Source: Bacillota bacterium
GTDB taxonomy: Bacteria; Bacillota; Clostridia; Lachnospirales; Lachnospiraceae
Length of the DNA stretch: 11,546 nt
Direction of reading: 5' to 3'
Assembly: GCA_023437885.1 (NCBI GenBank)
Contig: JAEZFH010000253.1
Location: 1-11,546, forward strand
Under the pieces are notes generated by a model. It saw only the letters and a program-made list of their open reading frames with translations. It was not told the origin of the DNA and did not search any database. The position numbers and the translations under genes are program-made. Positions 1-7,633 of this stretch are shown here, one piece after another. How positions within the stretch are numbered: the first letter of the stretch is position 1; each line of letters starts with the position of its first letter.

Positions 1-1515
<1,515 letters not shown>

Positions 1516-1584
1516 TTAATTGAAGATGCTGGAAAGCATCTTTGTTATTGAACCTAAAACGAGTAACTTGCTGCTTATAGTTGT

Positions 1585-1707
1585 TTATGTAGCGATTAAG
1601 TCAGCCTATTGGTTATCGATTGCATAGTCCGGATGGTTATTAATAACGTAGCCCTAGTGGTTACCGGTTGCATAGTTCTGGTGCTTATTGATTGTATGAT
1701 CCTATTG
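1585..1707. repeat. Degenerate ~24-bp tandem repeat, about five units
   Basis: Units begin at 1585 (28 bp, most divergent), 1613, 1637, 1661 (24 bp each) and 1685 (23 bp). All begin TTAT or TTAC. The central consensus is roughly TTATnGATTGCATAGTCC and the units end in TnGTGG or a close variant. The 24-bp period is not a whole number of 10.5-bp helical turns. The last unit runs into the -35 box of the araC promoter. The placement between divergent genes next to an AraC-type gene suggests a multi-site operator, but that is inference. Confidence 0.6.
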
Positions 1708-1733
1708 TTATGATAGCAGTACAGTGATATAAT
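1705..1733 (+). promoter_or_regulatory. Sigma-A-type promoter for the AraC regulator
   Basis: A -35 of TTGTTA (1705-1710, 4 of 6 to consensus), a 17-base spacer and a perfect -10 of TATAAT (1728-1733). The predicted transcript start is near 1740, giving a leader of about 140 bases before the araC ATG. The -35 overlaps the last tandem-repeat unit, so a protein bound there could control this promoter. Confidence 0.65.
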
Positions 1734-1782
1734 AGTTGTAATATTTTAAGGTTAATAGAATTATTATAAGGTGATAAGCAAA

Positions 1783-1911
1783 ATGATCAGGTCTGCTTCT
1801 GCAAAAGTACGAGATTTCATTTTCTCAACGCTTTTTAGAGACAGCAGAGCACACCGGAAGCTGGAATGGGGGGATTCAACATGGAGAGAAGACTGGCTGA
1901 ACTGGCAATAA
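1783..1911 (+). CDS. Possible 42-codon upstream ORF overlapping araC start
   Basis: A reading frame starting MIRSASAKVRDFIFSTLF runs 42 codons and stops 31 bases inside araC, in a different frame. An AAGGTGAT stretch (1768-1775), which pairs with the end of 16S rRNA, lies 7 bases upstream of its ATG. It would be the first start codon on the araC transcript. The peptide is basic and resembles no family I recognise. It could be a regulatory leader ORF coupling araC translation, or chance. Confidence 0.25.
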   Translation: MIRSASAKVRDFIFSTLFRDSRAHRKLEWGDSTWREDWLNWQ

Positions 1912-2696
1912 AGAAGATGCTGCGGGCAGATTACGGACACTATTCCCGTGCGGAGGAACACAAATTAATCCTGGACTTTCTGCGAGGAGTTGTACCGGGA
2001 GGAGTTGTGCCGGACGGAGTGAATTCCCTATCCGGCAGAGAATACCCTTCGGCAGAGACGTTTGGGCAGGTTTTGATGCCTCCCGGCCGTTCCATTGATC
2101 ATTTTTCGCTGGCAATGCAGCCTCTGCGGTCGATTAAGAATAATATGATCTGTGCGGTGGCTGTTATGTGCAGGTATGCTGCGGATCTTGGTGCAGATGA
2201 TGAACGTTGTTATGCATTAAGCGATTATTATATCAATGAAATTGAGACGCAGGTAAATATTCATAATTGGGAGCAGACGATACTTGAGATAGCAAGACAT
2301 TATTCCGAGCTGGTAAAAAACGGCGAGCAGGAGAGGTATACGCTGCCGGTCCGAAGGGCCATCCGTTATATCCGCCAGCATCTCTATGAAGCTTGCAGCC
2401 TTTGTCAGGTTGCGGCAGCCGTCAAGCTGCATCCGAACTATCTGTCAACGCTGTTTAAGGCGGAAACCGGTGTGCCGGTATCTGATTATATTCGGCAGAT
2501 AAAAATTCGCGAAGCCGTCAATCTGCTTCGCGAAGGGAATTATTCCGTGTCCGAGGTGTCGGAAATGCTGGGGTATCATAGTCTTTCCTACTTCTCCAAG
2601 GTGTTTCACCGGGTATGCGGCTGCGGTCCCCGGGCATTCAGGAGCGGAAGCGGGTCAGCCGCATCTGACCAATATTTATCCTTATCAGGGATGTAA
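1881..2696 (+). CDS. AraC-family transcriptional regulator
   Basis: Cytosolic DNA-binding regulator of 271 residues from this start. The last ~100 residues (about 156-256) form the AraC/XylS double helix-turn-helix: RRAIRYIRQHLYEACSLCQV, then HPNYLSTLFKAETGVPVSDYI, and the signature stretch VSEMLGYHSLSYFSKVF ending in GPRAFRS (usual form PxxYR). The N-terminal half shows no clear cupin but has the PLRSIKNNMICAV and ALSDYYINEIE segments I associate with Clostridia AraC proteins near sugar-use genes. I chose the ATG at 1881 over 1866 because GGGGGG (1868-1873) is ideally placed 7 bases before it and itself overlaps the 1866 ATG. It is divergent from the glycosidase and probably its regulator. 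A small in-frame duplication gives GVVPGGVVPD near residues 36-45. Confidence 0.9.
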   Translation: MERRLAELAIKKMLRADYGHYSRAEEHKLILDFLRGVVPGGVVPDGVNSLSGREYPSAETFGQVLMPPGRSIDHFSLAMQPLRSIKNNMICAVAVMCRYAADLGADDERCYALSDYYINEIETQVNIHNWEQTILEIARHYSELVKNGEQERYTLPVRRAIRYIRQHLYEACSLCQVAAAVKLHPNYLSTLFKAETGVPVSDYIRQIKIREAVNLLREGNYSVSEVSEMLGYHSLSYFSKVFHRVCGCGPRAFRSGSGSAASDQYLSLSGM

Positions 2697-2722
2697 TGCT
2701 GTGAAGCAGCAATGGAGGTAAT

Positions 2723-2789
2723 GCGGATACGTTGTATCCGCAGCAAGCTGCGAATGGTCAAAAACCATTCGCGGAGTGCGAATATCCGC
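2723..2789. repeat. REP-like cluster of inverted repeats at a convergent gene junction
   Basis: Two adjacent hairpins: GCGGATAC/GTATCCGC (2723-2730 with 2734-2741, 3-base loop) and GCGAATGGT/ACCATTCGC (2750-2758 with 2764-2772, 5-base loop). A third partial copy, GCGAATATCCGC, lies at 2778-2789 and could pair with the first arm instead. There is no T-run next to either stem, so this is not a textbook intrinsic terminator. It may still act as a transcript end or stabiliser between the convergent araC and DUF2087 genes. The shared GCGGATA and GCGAAT words suggest an interspersed REP-type element. Confidence 0.55.
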
Positions 2790-2795
2790 CTCGGG

Positions 2796-3110
2796 CTAGG
2801 ATAACAGATCCTCGATCTGCGGCAGCTCCTTTGTAAGCCAATACTGGGAACCGTCGGTCAGTCTGCACAGCAGGCCGAGATTAACCAGTTCTCGGCGAAG
2901 CAGCCATTTATCCTGAAAGGTGTGGTTTGTATCGATGATATCATTCACCTGCTTTTCGGTATAGGTAGTATTGGCATCAAACTTTGAGGCCAGATAAAAC
3001 AGGACAATTACCTTGTTCCTTTTCTTGGCGGGAAAGAGAGTCACGCGGCCCTCACCGTCAAGGAATTTACTGATTTCTTTAAAAATAGGACTATCTTCTA
3101 TGTGTTCCAT
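2796..3110 (-). CDS. Stand-alone DUF2087 protein
   Basis: A 104-residue soluble protein that is essentially one DUF2087 domain. The family hallmarks are visible: GRVTLFPAKKRNK (21-33), YTEKQVND (50-57), LRREL (71-75) and GSQYWL (87-92). The domain's biochemical role is not established; it is common at the C-terminus of bacterial transcription regulators. Here it has no helix-turn-helix of its own and follows a LuxR-type gene with the same domain, 115 bases away on the same strand. It may therefore be a partner or modulator of that regulator (inference). The ATG has GGAG 6 bases upstream. A TAGAAT -10 candidate at 3144-3149 (minus strand) suggests it can also be transcribed on its own. The family call is firm. 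Confidence 0.88.
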   Translation of the reverse strand: MEHIEDSPIFKEISKFLDGEGRVTLFPAKKRNKVIVLFYLASKFDANTTYTEKQVNDIIDTNHTFQDKWLLRRELVNLGLLCRLTDGSQYWLTKELPQIEDLLS

Positions 3111-3158
3111 TCATATCTCCATTTCTGCGCAAAGATCCTGCGTATTCTAACATAATGT

Positions 3159-3188
3159 CTAGTACCACCTTGCGCAAGGTAGCACTAG
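3159..3188. promoter_or_regulatory. 30-bp near-perfect palindrome between the two DUF2087 genes
   Basis: Two 15-base halves meet at 3173/3174 and match at 13 of 15 positions. The core ACCTTGCGCAAGGT (3167-3180) is perfect, and AGCACTAGTGCT (3181-3192) is a second perfect palindrome overlapping the right half. It lies just upstream of a TAGAAT -10 candidate (3144-3149, minus strand) and covers the -35 area, as an operator for a dimeric regulator would. It has no adjoining T-run. Operator use, perhaps by the LuxR-type neighbour, is inference; an RNA hairpin that limits readthrough is the alternative. Confidence 0.5.
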
Positions 3189-3225
3189 TGCTGCACTGAG
3201 CAAGGCGACACTTAAAATATTCCCG

Positions 3226-3978
3226 TCATTTCACCCAGTAATCACGGCAATCCTGGGAGCGCTCCATAAAACCATATTCAATCAGATACCGGCGAAGGGT
3301 GGGATAATCCTCATGGATATCCTTAAGAATCCGGTTCACTTCTTTCTCGGGGTAGATTCTTCCCTTTTGGAATTGCTCTATAATTTTCTGGAGGGTGACG
3401 ATTTTTTTCTTCTCCTTGGCGGAGAAGAGCTTCAGCTTCAGAGGTGCCATACTGGAGAATACCGTCGCAAGGATCTTCTCCCGTTCCTCCATTGTTATAA
3501 TATAACGGTCGTCTACCATCTTGGCACCGTCATGAATTGGAATCAGGCTGTCCTTGTCAAGGGCTGGAGCCTCCATCGCCAGGCCGTAGAGAGAAAGATA
3601 CAGCTTTGCCTGCTTTGCCTTCTCCCGGAAGCTGAATTTCTGATGCCGGACGGTTGAGGCAGAGATCCCCAGGGCGGAAGCGATCTGCTGATCGGAGAGA
3701 CCGCGCCGGAGCAGGTCAAGAAGCTCCTTTTGCTTATCGGTAACCGTATTGTATTTACTATCGAAGGCCAGCAGATGGCGGAACATGCCCCCATGCTCCT
3801 CTTCTACATGCAGACGGACCGCCTTGGAAGCTTCATAGTACCGATCCCCAAACCGGAAGATTTCACCGGTTTCAAATACCGCATTGCACAGAAGGCAGTG
3901 GTAGGTTCCGGCAGCCGGACGGTAGCAGAAGCCATTCCTGATATCATCAACAGAATTTTTTTCAAAATCAATATTCAT
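3226..3978 (-). CDS. LuxR-type HTH regulator with CxxC..HxxxxH site and C-terminal DUF2087
   Basis: A 250-residue predicted transcription factor with three parts. The N-terminus has YHCLLCNAVF and HVEEEHGG, giving Cys28-x2-Cys31...His57-x4-His62, a likely zinc-binding finger. Residues 79-120 form a LuxR/sigma-like helix-turn-helix (TDKQKELLDLLRRGLSDQQI then SALGISASTVRHQ). Residues ~165-250 are DUF2087 (KLFSAKEKKK, YPEKEVNRIL, LRRYL, DYWV), paralogous to the small protein downstream. I chose the ATG at 3978 because GGAG lies 6 bases before it. The ATG at 3990 and TTG at 4002 lack a ribosome site. It is read from a consensus promoter about 30 bases upstream. The DNA target and signal are unknown; autoregulation or control of the downstream DUF2087 gene is plausible. 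Confidence 0.88.
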   Translation of the reverse strand: MNIDFEKNSVDDIRNGFCYRPAAGTYHCLLCNAVFETGEIFRFGDRYYEASKAVRLHVEEEHGGMFRHLLAFDSKYNTVTDKQKELLDLLRRGLSDQQIASALGISASTVRHQKFSFREKAKQAKLYLSLYGLAMEAPALDKDSLIPIHDGAKMVDDRYIITMEEREKILATVFSSMAPLKLKLFSAKEKKKIVTLQKIIEQFQKGRIYPEKEVNRILKDIHEDYPTLRRYLIEYGFMERSQDCRDYWVK

Positions 3979-4013
3979 AAGTTTCTCCATGTGTTTATAC
4001 AAATGATAAATAA

Positions 4014-4042
4014 ATTATACATATGATTATTGAATATGTCAA
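4014..4042 (-). promoter_or_regulatory. Perfect-consensus sigma-A promoter for the LuxR/DUF2087 gene
   Basis: Read on the minus strand: TTGACA (4042-4037), a 17-base spacer, then TATAAT (4019-4014). Both hexamers are exact. The predicted start is near 4007, giving a leader of about 29 bases to the ATG at 3978. Such strength suggests high basal expression or tight repression. Confidence 0.85.
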
Positions 4043-4173
4043 CATATAATGTAAAATTGGCAATATGCGTCGAAGGGTAAGAGGTGGCGGAAGGACGAGA
4101 GATTTCTTGCCGTTGACTTCATTCGGTTTACAGAAATCATCTTTGGGCCAGGGAAGACACAGTTAGTTCAATA

Positions 4174-4223
4174 TTAAGGTTTTCTTAAGATGCTTGCATT
4201 ACTGGTTTGGGAAATGCTAGAAT
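4174..4223 (+). promoter_or_regulatory. Candidate OmpR-type direct repeat and promoter for the membrane operon
   Basis: TTAAGG (4174-4179) and TTAAGA (4185-4190) are direct repeats exactly 11 bp apart, the spacing expected for OmpR/PhoB-type response regulators. They end 3 bases before TTGCAT (4194-4199), a weak -35, with an 18-base spacer to TAGAAT (4218-4223), a good -10. A weak -35 with an adjacent direct repeat fits activator-dependent transcription. No response regulator gene is in this window. Confidence 0.4.
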
Positions 4224-4422
4224 ATGATAAAGCTTCCTCACCACACAGCCAGGAATAATGTCACAGAAAATAGCAGGGCATTTATTCCGGGATTTGTATG
4301 TTAGAGAAGCAGAAGAAGGTTAATGCAGATGACATCGGAAGCCTGGAAAAATCTCCTGTCCAAATTGGAATGAGATCGTTGGGCCGAAGGGCTGACGATT
4401 GAGAGTATAAAGGAGGAATAGG

Positions 4423-5325
4423 ATGAAAAAGCAGGAACAGCTCTTGAGAAGATGCATCCATGTGATTGTGGTAACATTCGTTTTAGGTATTGGTTTTGCT
4501 TATGCCACCAGGCTGAAAGAGCCGGTGTTTCTTACCCTCTGTGTTGAAGTCAGCACGGTTCCGGAGCCGGAGAGCGGCTATGATCAACCGGTATTGGAGC
4601 TTCAGTACCTGACGAATATGGATGATCAGAAAAATGTGACAGGTATTTCCTTTCCGGAAGCTCCGGATATTTCATTCCGCGCTACAGAGTATGGCCAGAA
4701 TTACGGTATGATGGTTACCTTTGGTACAGTTGCCAATCAAAAGCTCGGAGAAACCATTGGACGCTACAGTCTTCGTAAAGTATATGTATATATGGATAAT
4801 TATTTCCTGAAGGATTGGAAGGGACAGATTGAGCTTAATACGGCAAGGCTTCAATTCAATGATGGAAGTACGGTCCAGGCAGACTTGGGCAGGATTATCC
4901 TGTACAGTGAAGAAGCACAGAACTGGGGGTTTGCGACAGCGGTTTCAAGCTCCTCCAATCAGGGGGAAGCAAGTGCCGATTACCGGGCAATCCGAAATCT
5001 TACGAATGTCACCCTCCAATCACCGCTCCTGTCTGATGCGGGACGGAGGATGGAATTAAGCATCAACGGTCAGTTATATGAGGATGTCTCCAGTCTGAAA
5101 TGCAGGAAGGGAGAGAAGCTGCTAATCCGCAGCAGGTACCGGAAGGAAACGGAAACCGGGATGGAAGGGGCAGAGTATGATTTCTATGATGTACGACCGG
5201 TATTAAGCTATACGGGAGAGGATGGAAGCCAGGGAGCTTTACGTATTTATGATCTGGAATATCGAAGGTATTTTTATAGCTACCTTGATGTATTAAAATA
5301 TCTGAGGAGCAGGGGGGAGATATAA
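4423..5325 (+). CDS. Uncharacterised single-pass membrane protein with large outer domain
   Basis: I do not recognise this 300-residue protein. A basic N-terminus (MKKQEQLLRR) precedes one hydrophobic segment (about 12-28, CIHVIVVTFVLGIGFAYA), either a signal anchor or an uncleaved signal peptide. The rest is a hydrophilic, probably extracytoplasmic, mixed-strand domain without repeats, metal motifs or sortase signal. It has few cysteines. The ATG is preceded by AAAGGAGGAATAGG, a very strong ribosome site. Its TAA overlaps the next gene's ATG by one base (TAATG), so it is the first gene of a coupled operon of three membrane proteins. A shared complex at the membrane is inference. A sensor, transporter accessory or cell-envelope stress role are all open. 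Confidence 0.8.
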   Translation: MKKQEQLLRRCIHVIVVTFVLGIGFAYATRLKEPVFLTLCVEVSTVPEPESGYDQPVLELQYLTNMDDQKNVTGISFPEAPDISFRATEYGQNYGMMVTFGTVANQKLGETIGRYSLRKVYVYMDNYFLKDWKGQIELNTARLQFNDGSTVQADLGRIILYSEEAQNWGFATAVSSSSNQGEASADYRAIRNLTNVTLQSPLLSDAGRRMELSINGQLYEDVSSLKCRKGEKLLIRSRYRKETETGMEGAEYDFYDVRPVLSYTGEDGSQGALRIYDLEYRRYFYSYLDVLKYLRSRGEI

Positions 5326-6053
5326 TGTTTGATGGGTATCGGATTATCTTTTGGGGAATATTTTTTGTCACCTTCCATATTAATCTTGGGAGGATACCGA
5401 TTCTTCCGACTTTTGTAGGATATATCATGGTATCCCGGGGGATAGGACATCTTATTGAGGAAACCAATTCAAAGCATTTTGAAAAGGCACGTGGTGTAGC
5501 GTTTTGGCTTACCCTTCTGGGGGTAGTCAGCTTCCTTTTCTTATGGACTCCTTATCAATCCGGCCTATTTAGCTATTTCTCGGTTGTCTTTTCCGTGCTG
5601 GAGTTATCACTTGTAAGCTATATATTGGAGGGAGGTATCGAATACCTTCATGGGAAAGGGCGCAGTAATCTGGTAAATGACTACCGGGCTGAGCAGAAAA
5701 GCTATACCATCCTGCAAACAATATTTATCCTAAGCTCTGTGGTGGCTATTACCATAGCGGATGCAACGATTTCCTTTGTAGTGATATTATTTGGATTGTT
5801 CTTAAGGATTTGGTTTATGGCAATGCTGGGCAGGTTGAAGCGAAACCAGGAAGAGCCTGCGGGGGGCGGGACGCTGCCAAAGGAGCCGGAGCCCGGGGTG
5901 GGCAGCAGCCCCCTTGCAGACAGGTATGAATCTGACACAGAGAATTGGAAGGAAGAAGGTCACCGTTCCGGGGAATTGGATGCAGGAAGCAGCTATGGCG
6001 GGAAGGCAGAGGACGGAGAATACACTACAGTATTTCAAGATGAGAACGATTGA
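5325..6053 (+). CDS. Uncharacterised polytopic membrane protein with acidic C-terminal tail
   Basis: 242 residues. Hydrophobic segments lie at about 6-20, 27-42, 58-74, 80-103, 127-146 and 149-167 (five or six passes). A cytoplasm-like hydrophilic tail follows (about 170-242), rich in Glu, Asp, Gly and Ser and probably disordered. The opening RIIFWGIFFVTFHINLG...ILPTFVGYI resembles, from memory, a class of uncharacterised Bacillota membrane proteins with IFWG...ILPDFIGYI, though I cannot name a family. The start ATG overlaps the previous stop and has a GGGGGGAGA ribosome site. The tail's base composition is richer in G and C than the membrane part. It probably forms a complex with its two operon neighbours; function is unknown. 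Confidence 0.8.
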   Translation: MFDGYRIIFWGIFFVTFHINLGRIPILPTFVGYIMVSRGIGHLIEETNSKHFEKARGVAFWLTLLGVVSFLFLWTPYQSGLFSYFSVVFSVLELSLVSYILEGGIEYLHGKGRSNLVNDYRAEQKSYTILQTIFILSSVVAITIADATISFVVILFGLFLRIWFMAMLGRLKRNQEEPAGGGTLPKEPEPGVGSSPLADRYESDTENWKEEGHRSGELDAGSSYGGKAEDGEYTTVFQDEND

Positions 6054-6100
6054 TAGGGATGGCAGTAGAGTATTCTATATTTTAAGGTATGGAGGTTTTT

Positions 6101-6958
6101 ATGAGAAGGGAAAACTGGAGAACTAGATTAGTTGTTATTCTTATATTGCTCCTATCCGCACTGCTGCTCATTCCGGCAGCTACAGCGGATGCAGATATGG
6201 GACCCAAGCCTGAAATTGAGGTCAGGGTGGTAAATCCGCCGAAAGAAGAATACTATCTGGATTTATTGTCGACAGGAGAAAACAGTTATAAGAATTTAGA
6301 CGAGATTCAACACTATGACAGGGTAAAACTGGAGCTGCTGGAGGACTATGAGGAAAATGGCTGGAAACCGGCTCTGGTCCGTGGGACCCGTGCGCCTATG
6401 TGGGGCGACCTGATTGGTGTAAGGACGGATTATGGGATGGAGCACCGTTTTGGTTATATGGGTGTACCTGATGATTTTAAACTGATCATAATAACACCGG
6501 AAAATCAGATTGTAGTATCGGAGGAGATTCACCGGGATGCTCTAAAGACGGTCATAACCTACGACTACCTGACGAATTCCGTACATATCGAAGGAGCTTT
6601 TATGGCATATCTTAAGCAGTTTCTGGCGACCTGCAGCTCAACGCTGCTGATCGAAGGGGTGCTGCTGCTCTTGTTCGGTTTTTCGATTAAGGCAAACCGT
6701 AAGGTCTTTCTGTCAGTCAATATAATTACTCAGCTTGCATTGACGGCCACCATCGGAATCCTTTTTGTGAAAGAAGGTATTCTGGTTGCCTTCCTCTTGT
6801 TTGTTCCGGCTGAATTGTTAATCCTAATTGTAGAAAGCATATTATTTACCTTGCTGCTGAAGGAGCACAAAAAGCTGAGAAGGTTCCTGTATGCAATTAC
6901 AGCCAATATTGTAAGTTCTGCCGTTGGTCTGATAATTATGGCACTGACATATGCCTGA
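6101..6958 (+). CDS. Uncharacterised membrane protein: signal peptide, outer domain, four C-terminal TM segments
   Basis: 285 residues. A signal peptide (RRENWRTRL, then hydrophobic 10-26, likely cleavage near AATADA) leads into DMGPKP and a ~145-residue outer domain. That is followed by four membrane segments (about 181-196, 202-223, 227-253, 262-285), the third with Glu238 inside PAELLILIVE. I recall DMGPKP-type openings in other uncharacterised Clostridia membrane proteins but cannot name the family. I chose the ATG at 6101, 5 bases after GGAGG. The in-frame ATG at 6089 contains part of that ribosome site. The gap to the preceding gene is 47 bases with no terminator, and an intrinsic terminator follows at 7093, so this is the last gene of the operon. 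Confidence 0.82.
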   Translation: MRRENWRTRLVVILILLLSALLLIPAATADADMGPKPEIEVRVVNPPKEEYYLDLLSTGENSYKNLDEIQHYDRVKLELLEDYEENGWKPALVRGTRAPMWGDLIGVRTDYGMEHRFGYMGVPDDFKLIIITPENQIVVSEEIHRDALKTVITYDYLTNSVHIEGAFMAYLKQFLATCSSTLLIEGVLLLLFGFSIKANRKVFLSVNIITQLALTATIGILFVKEGILVAFLLFVPAELLILIVESILFTLLLKEHKKLRRFLYAITANIVSSAVGLIIMALTYA

Positions 6959-7092
6959 TGAGAGGTTTCTTAATCCAGCCTTGAATAATGCCGGCATGCG
7001 AGGCTTACCGGCTGTTTTATCACCAGGAAATGCAGTGCTGGAGAGGATACTGCCGACGAAGGAGAAGATGCATAGATCCATTATCATAAAGG

Positions 7093-7123
7093 GGAAGCAG
7101 GGGAGCCTGCTTCCTTTTGTATT
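7093..7123 (+). terminator. Intrinsic terminator of the membrane-protein operon
   Basis: A perfect 9-bp stem GGAAGCAGG/CCTGCTTCC (7093-7101 with 7106-7114) with loop GGAG, followed by TTTTGTATT. G-U and A-U pairs can lengthen the stem outward. It lies 134 bases after the last membrane-protein stop and isolates that operon from the UvrA/MerR/ABC cassette. Confidence 0.88.
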
Positions 7124-7142
7124 GCATGAGCTGGCTTGATGT

Positions 7143-7218
7143 ACCCTATATTTTCAAACCCTACATTATAACACCAGGGTCAGCAGATATGCTATAAAAG
7201 AGCCGTATCTAATATCTG
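7143..7218 (+). promoter_or_regulatory. Leader of the truncated uvrA gene: direct repeat and spaced inverted repeat
   Basis: ACCCTATATT (7143-7152) and ACCCTACATT (7158-7167) are direct repeats 15 bp apart, differing at one base. CAGATAT (7184-7190) and ATATCTG (7212-7218) form an exact inverted repeat with a 21-base loop just before the ribosome site. TATAAA at 7193-7198 may be a -10, but I found no -35 at 17-19 bases. A regulator site or leader fold is possible; the promoter itself is not resolved. Confidence 0.3.
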
Positions 7219-7240
7219 TTGGCGAAAGGAGTAATGTATT

Positions 7241-7612
7241 TTGAATATCATAATTAAAGGGGCTCACCAAAATAATCTTAAAAATATCAGCTTAGAAATC
7301 CCGAAGAATAAGTTGATTGCTTTCACTGGCCTGTCAGGCAGCGGTAAATCGACGCTGGCTATGGAAACCTTACAGCGGGAGTGTCAAAGACAATATATGG
7401 AGTCCATGGGGATGACAATGGAGATAGGCTCCAGACCTATGGTAGATTCGATTGTGGGTCTTTCCCCGGCAATCTCCATTAACCAGACGAACACCAACCG
7501 TAATCCGCGCTCCACGGTAGGAACGGTTACAGAGATTTCTCCGTATTTGAGAATCCTGTTTTCAAAATTAGGTGAAAGACTCTGTGCTCATTGCGGAAAA
7601 AATGTGCAATAA
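7241..7612 (+). pseudogene. Truncated UvrA2-like ABC ATPase (first 123 residues)
   Basis: Starts at TTG with AAAGGAG 9 bases upstream. The 123 residues match the N-terminus of UvrA-type ATPases: KGAHQNNLKNISLEIPKNKL, Walker A GLSGSGKST (30-38), GLSPAISINQTNTNRNPRST leading to VGTVTEI (73-99), and one zinc-site half CAHC (115-118). The ECQRQYMESMG wording fits the shorter UvrA2-like branch found beside export genes better than the housekeeping repair protein. It stops right after CAHCGKNVQ, so the signature motif, Walker B and whole second ATPase are missing, and merR follows after 21 bases. This is most likely a gene remnant from an internal deletion. Because start and ribosome site look intact, a translated fragment with a regulatory or leader role cannot be excluded. 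Confidence 0.82.
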
Positions 7613-7633
7613 TAAGGATGGAGGTGTATGTGG

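Larger units (their letters stand above)
3979..4422. other. Divergent gap between the DUF2087 regulator and the membrane operon
   Basis: This 444-base gap holds a consensus minus-strand promoter (4014-4042) and a plus-strand promoter candidate with a direct repeat (4174-4223), leaving a leader of nearly 200 bases before the membrane operon. Two very short plus-strand ORFs are present: 4323-4373 (16 codons, AGAAGG nearby) and 4298-4402 (34 codons, no ribosome site). I cannot support either as a gene. No riboswitch fold or strong hairpin was recognised in the long leader. Confidence 0.5.

Noticed and set aside
1523..1542. Terminator in the bgl leader
   Set aside because: The 8-bp hairpin is AT-rich and has no real T-run after it in the minus-strand transcript; at most it is a leader fold.
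1585..1707. CRISPR array
   Set aside because: The repeats are degenerate and directly adjacent, with no spacers between them and no cas genes in the window.
4298..4402. 34-codon frame beginning MLEKQKKVNADDIG
   Set aside because: No ribosome site, no recognisable family, and it lies in the operon leader; chance is the simplest explanation.
6951..7139. 62-codon plus-strand frame after the membrane operon
   Set aside because: It runs straight through the intrinsic terminator at 7093-7114, has no family signature and no good ribosome site.
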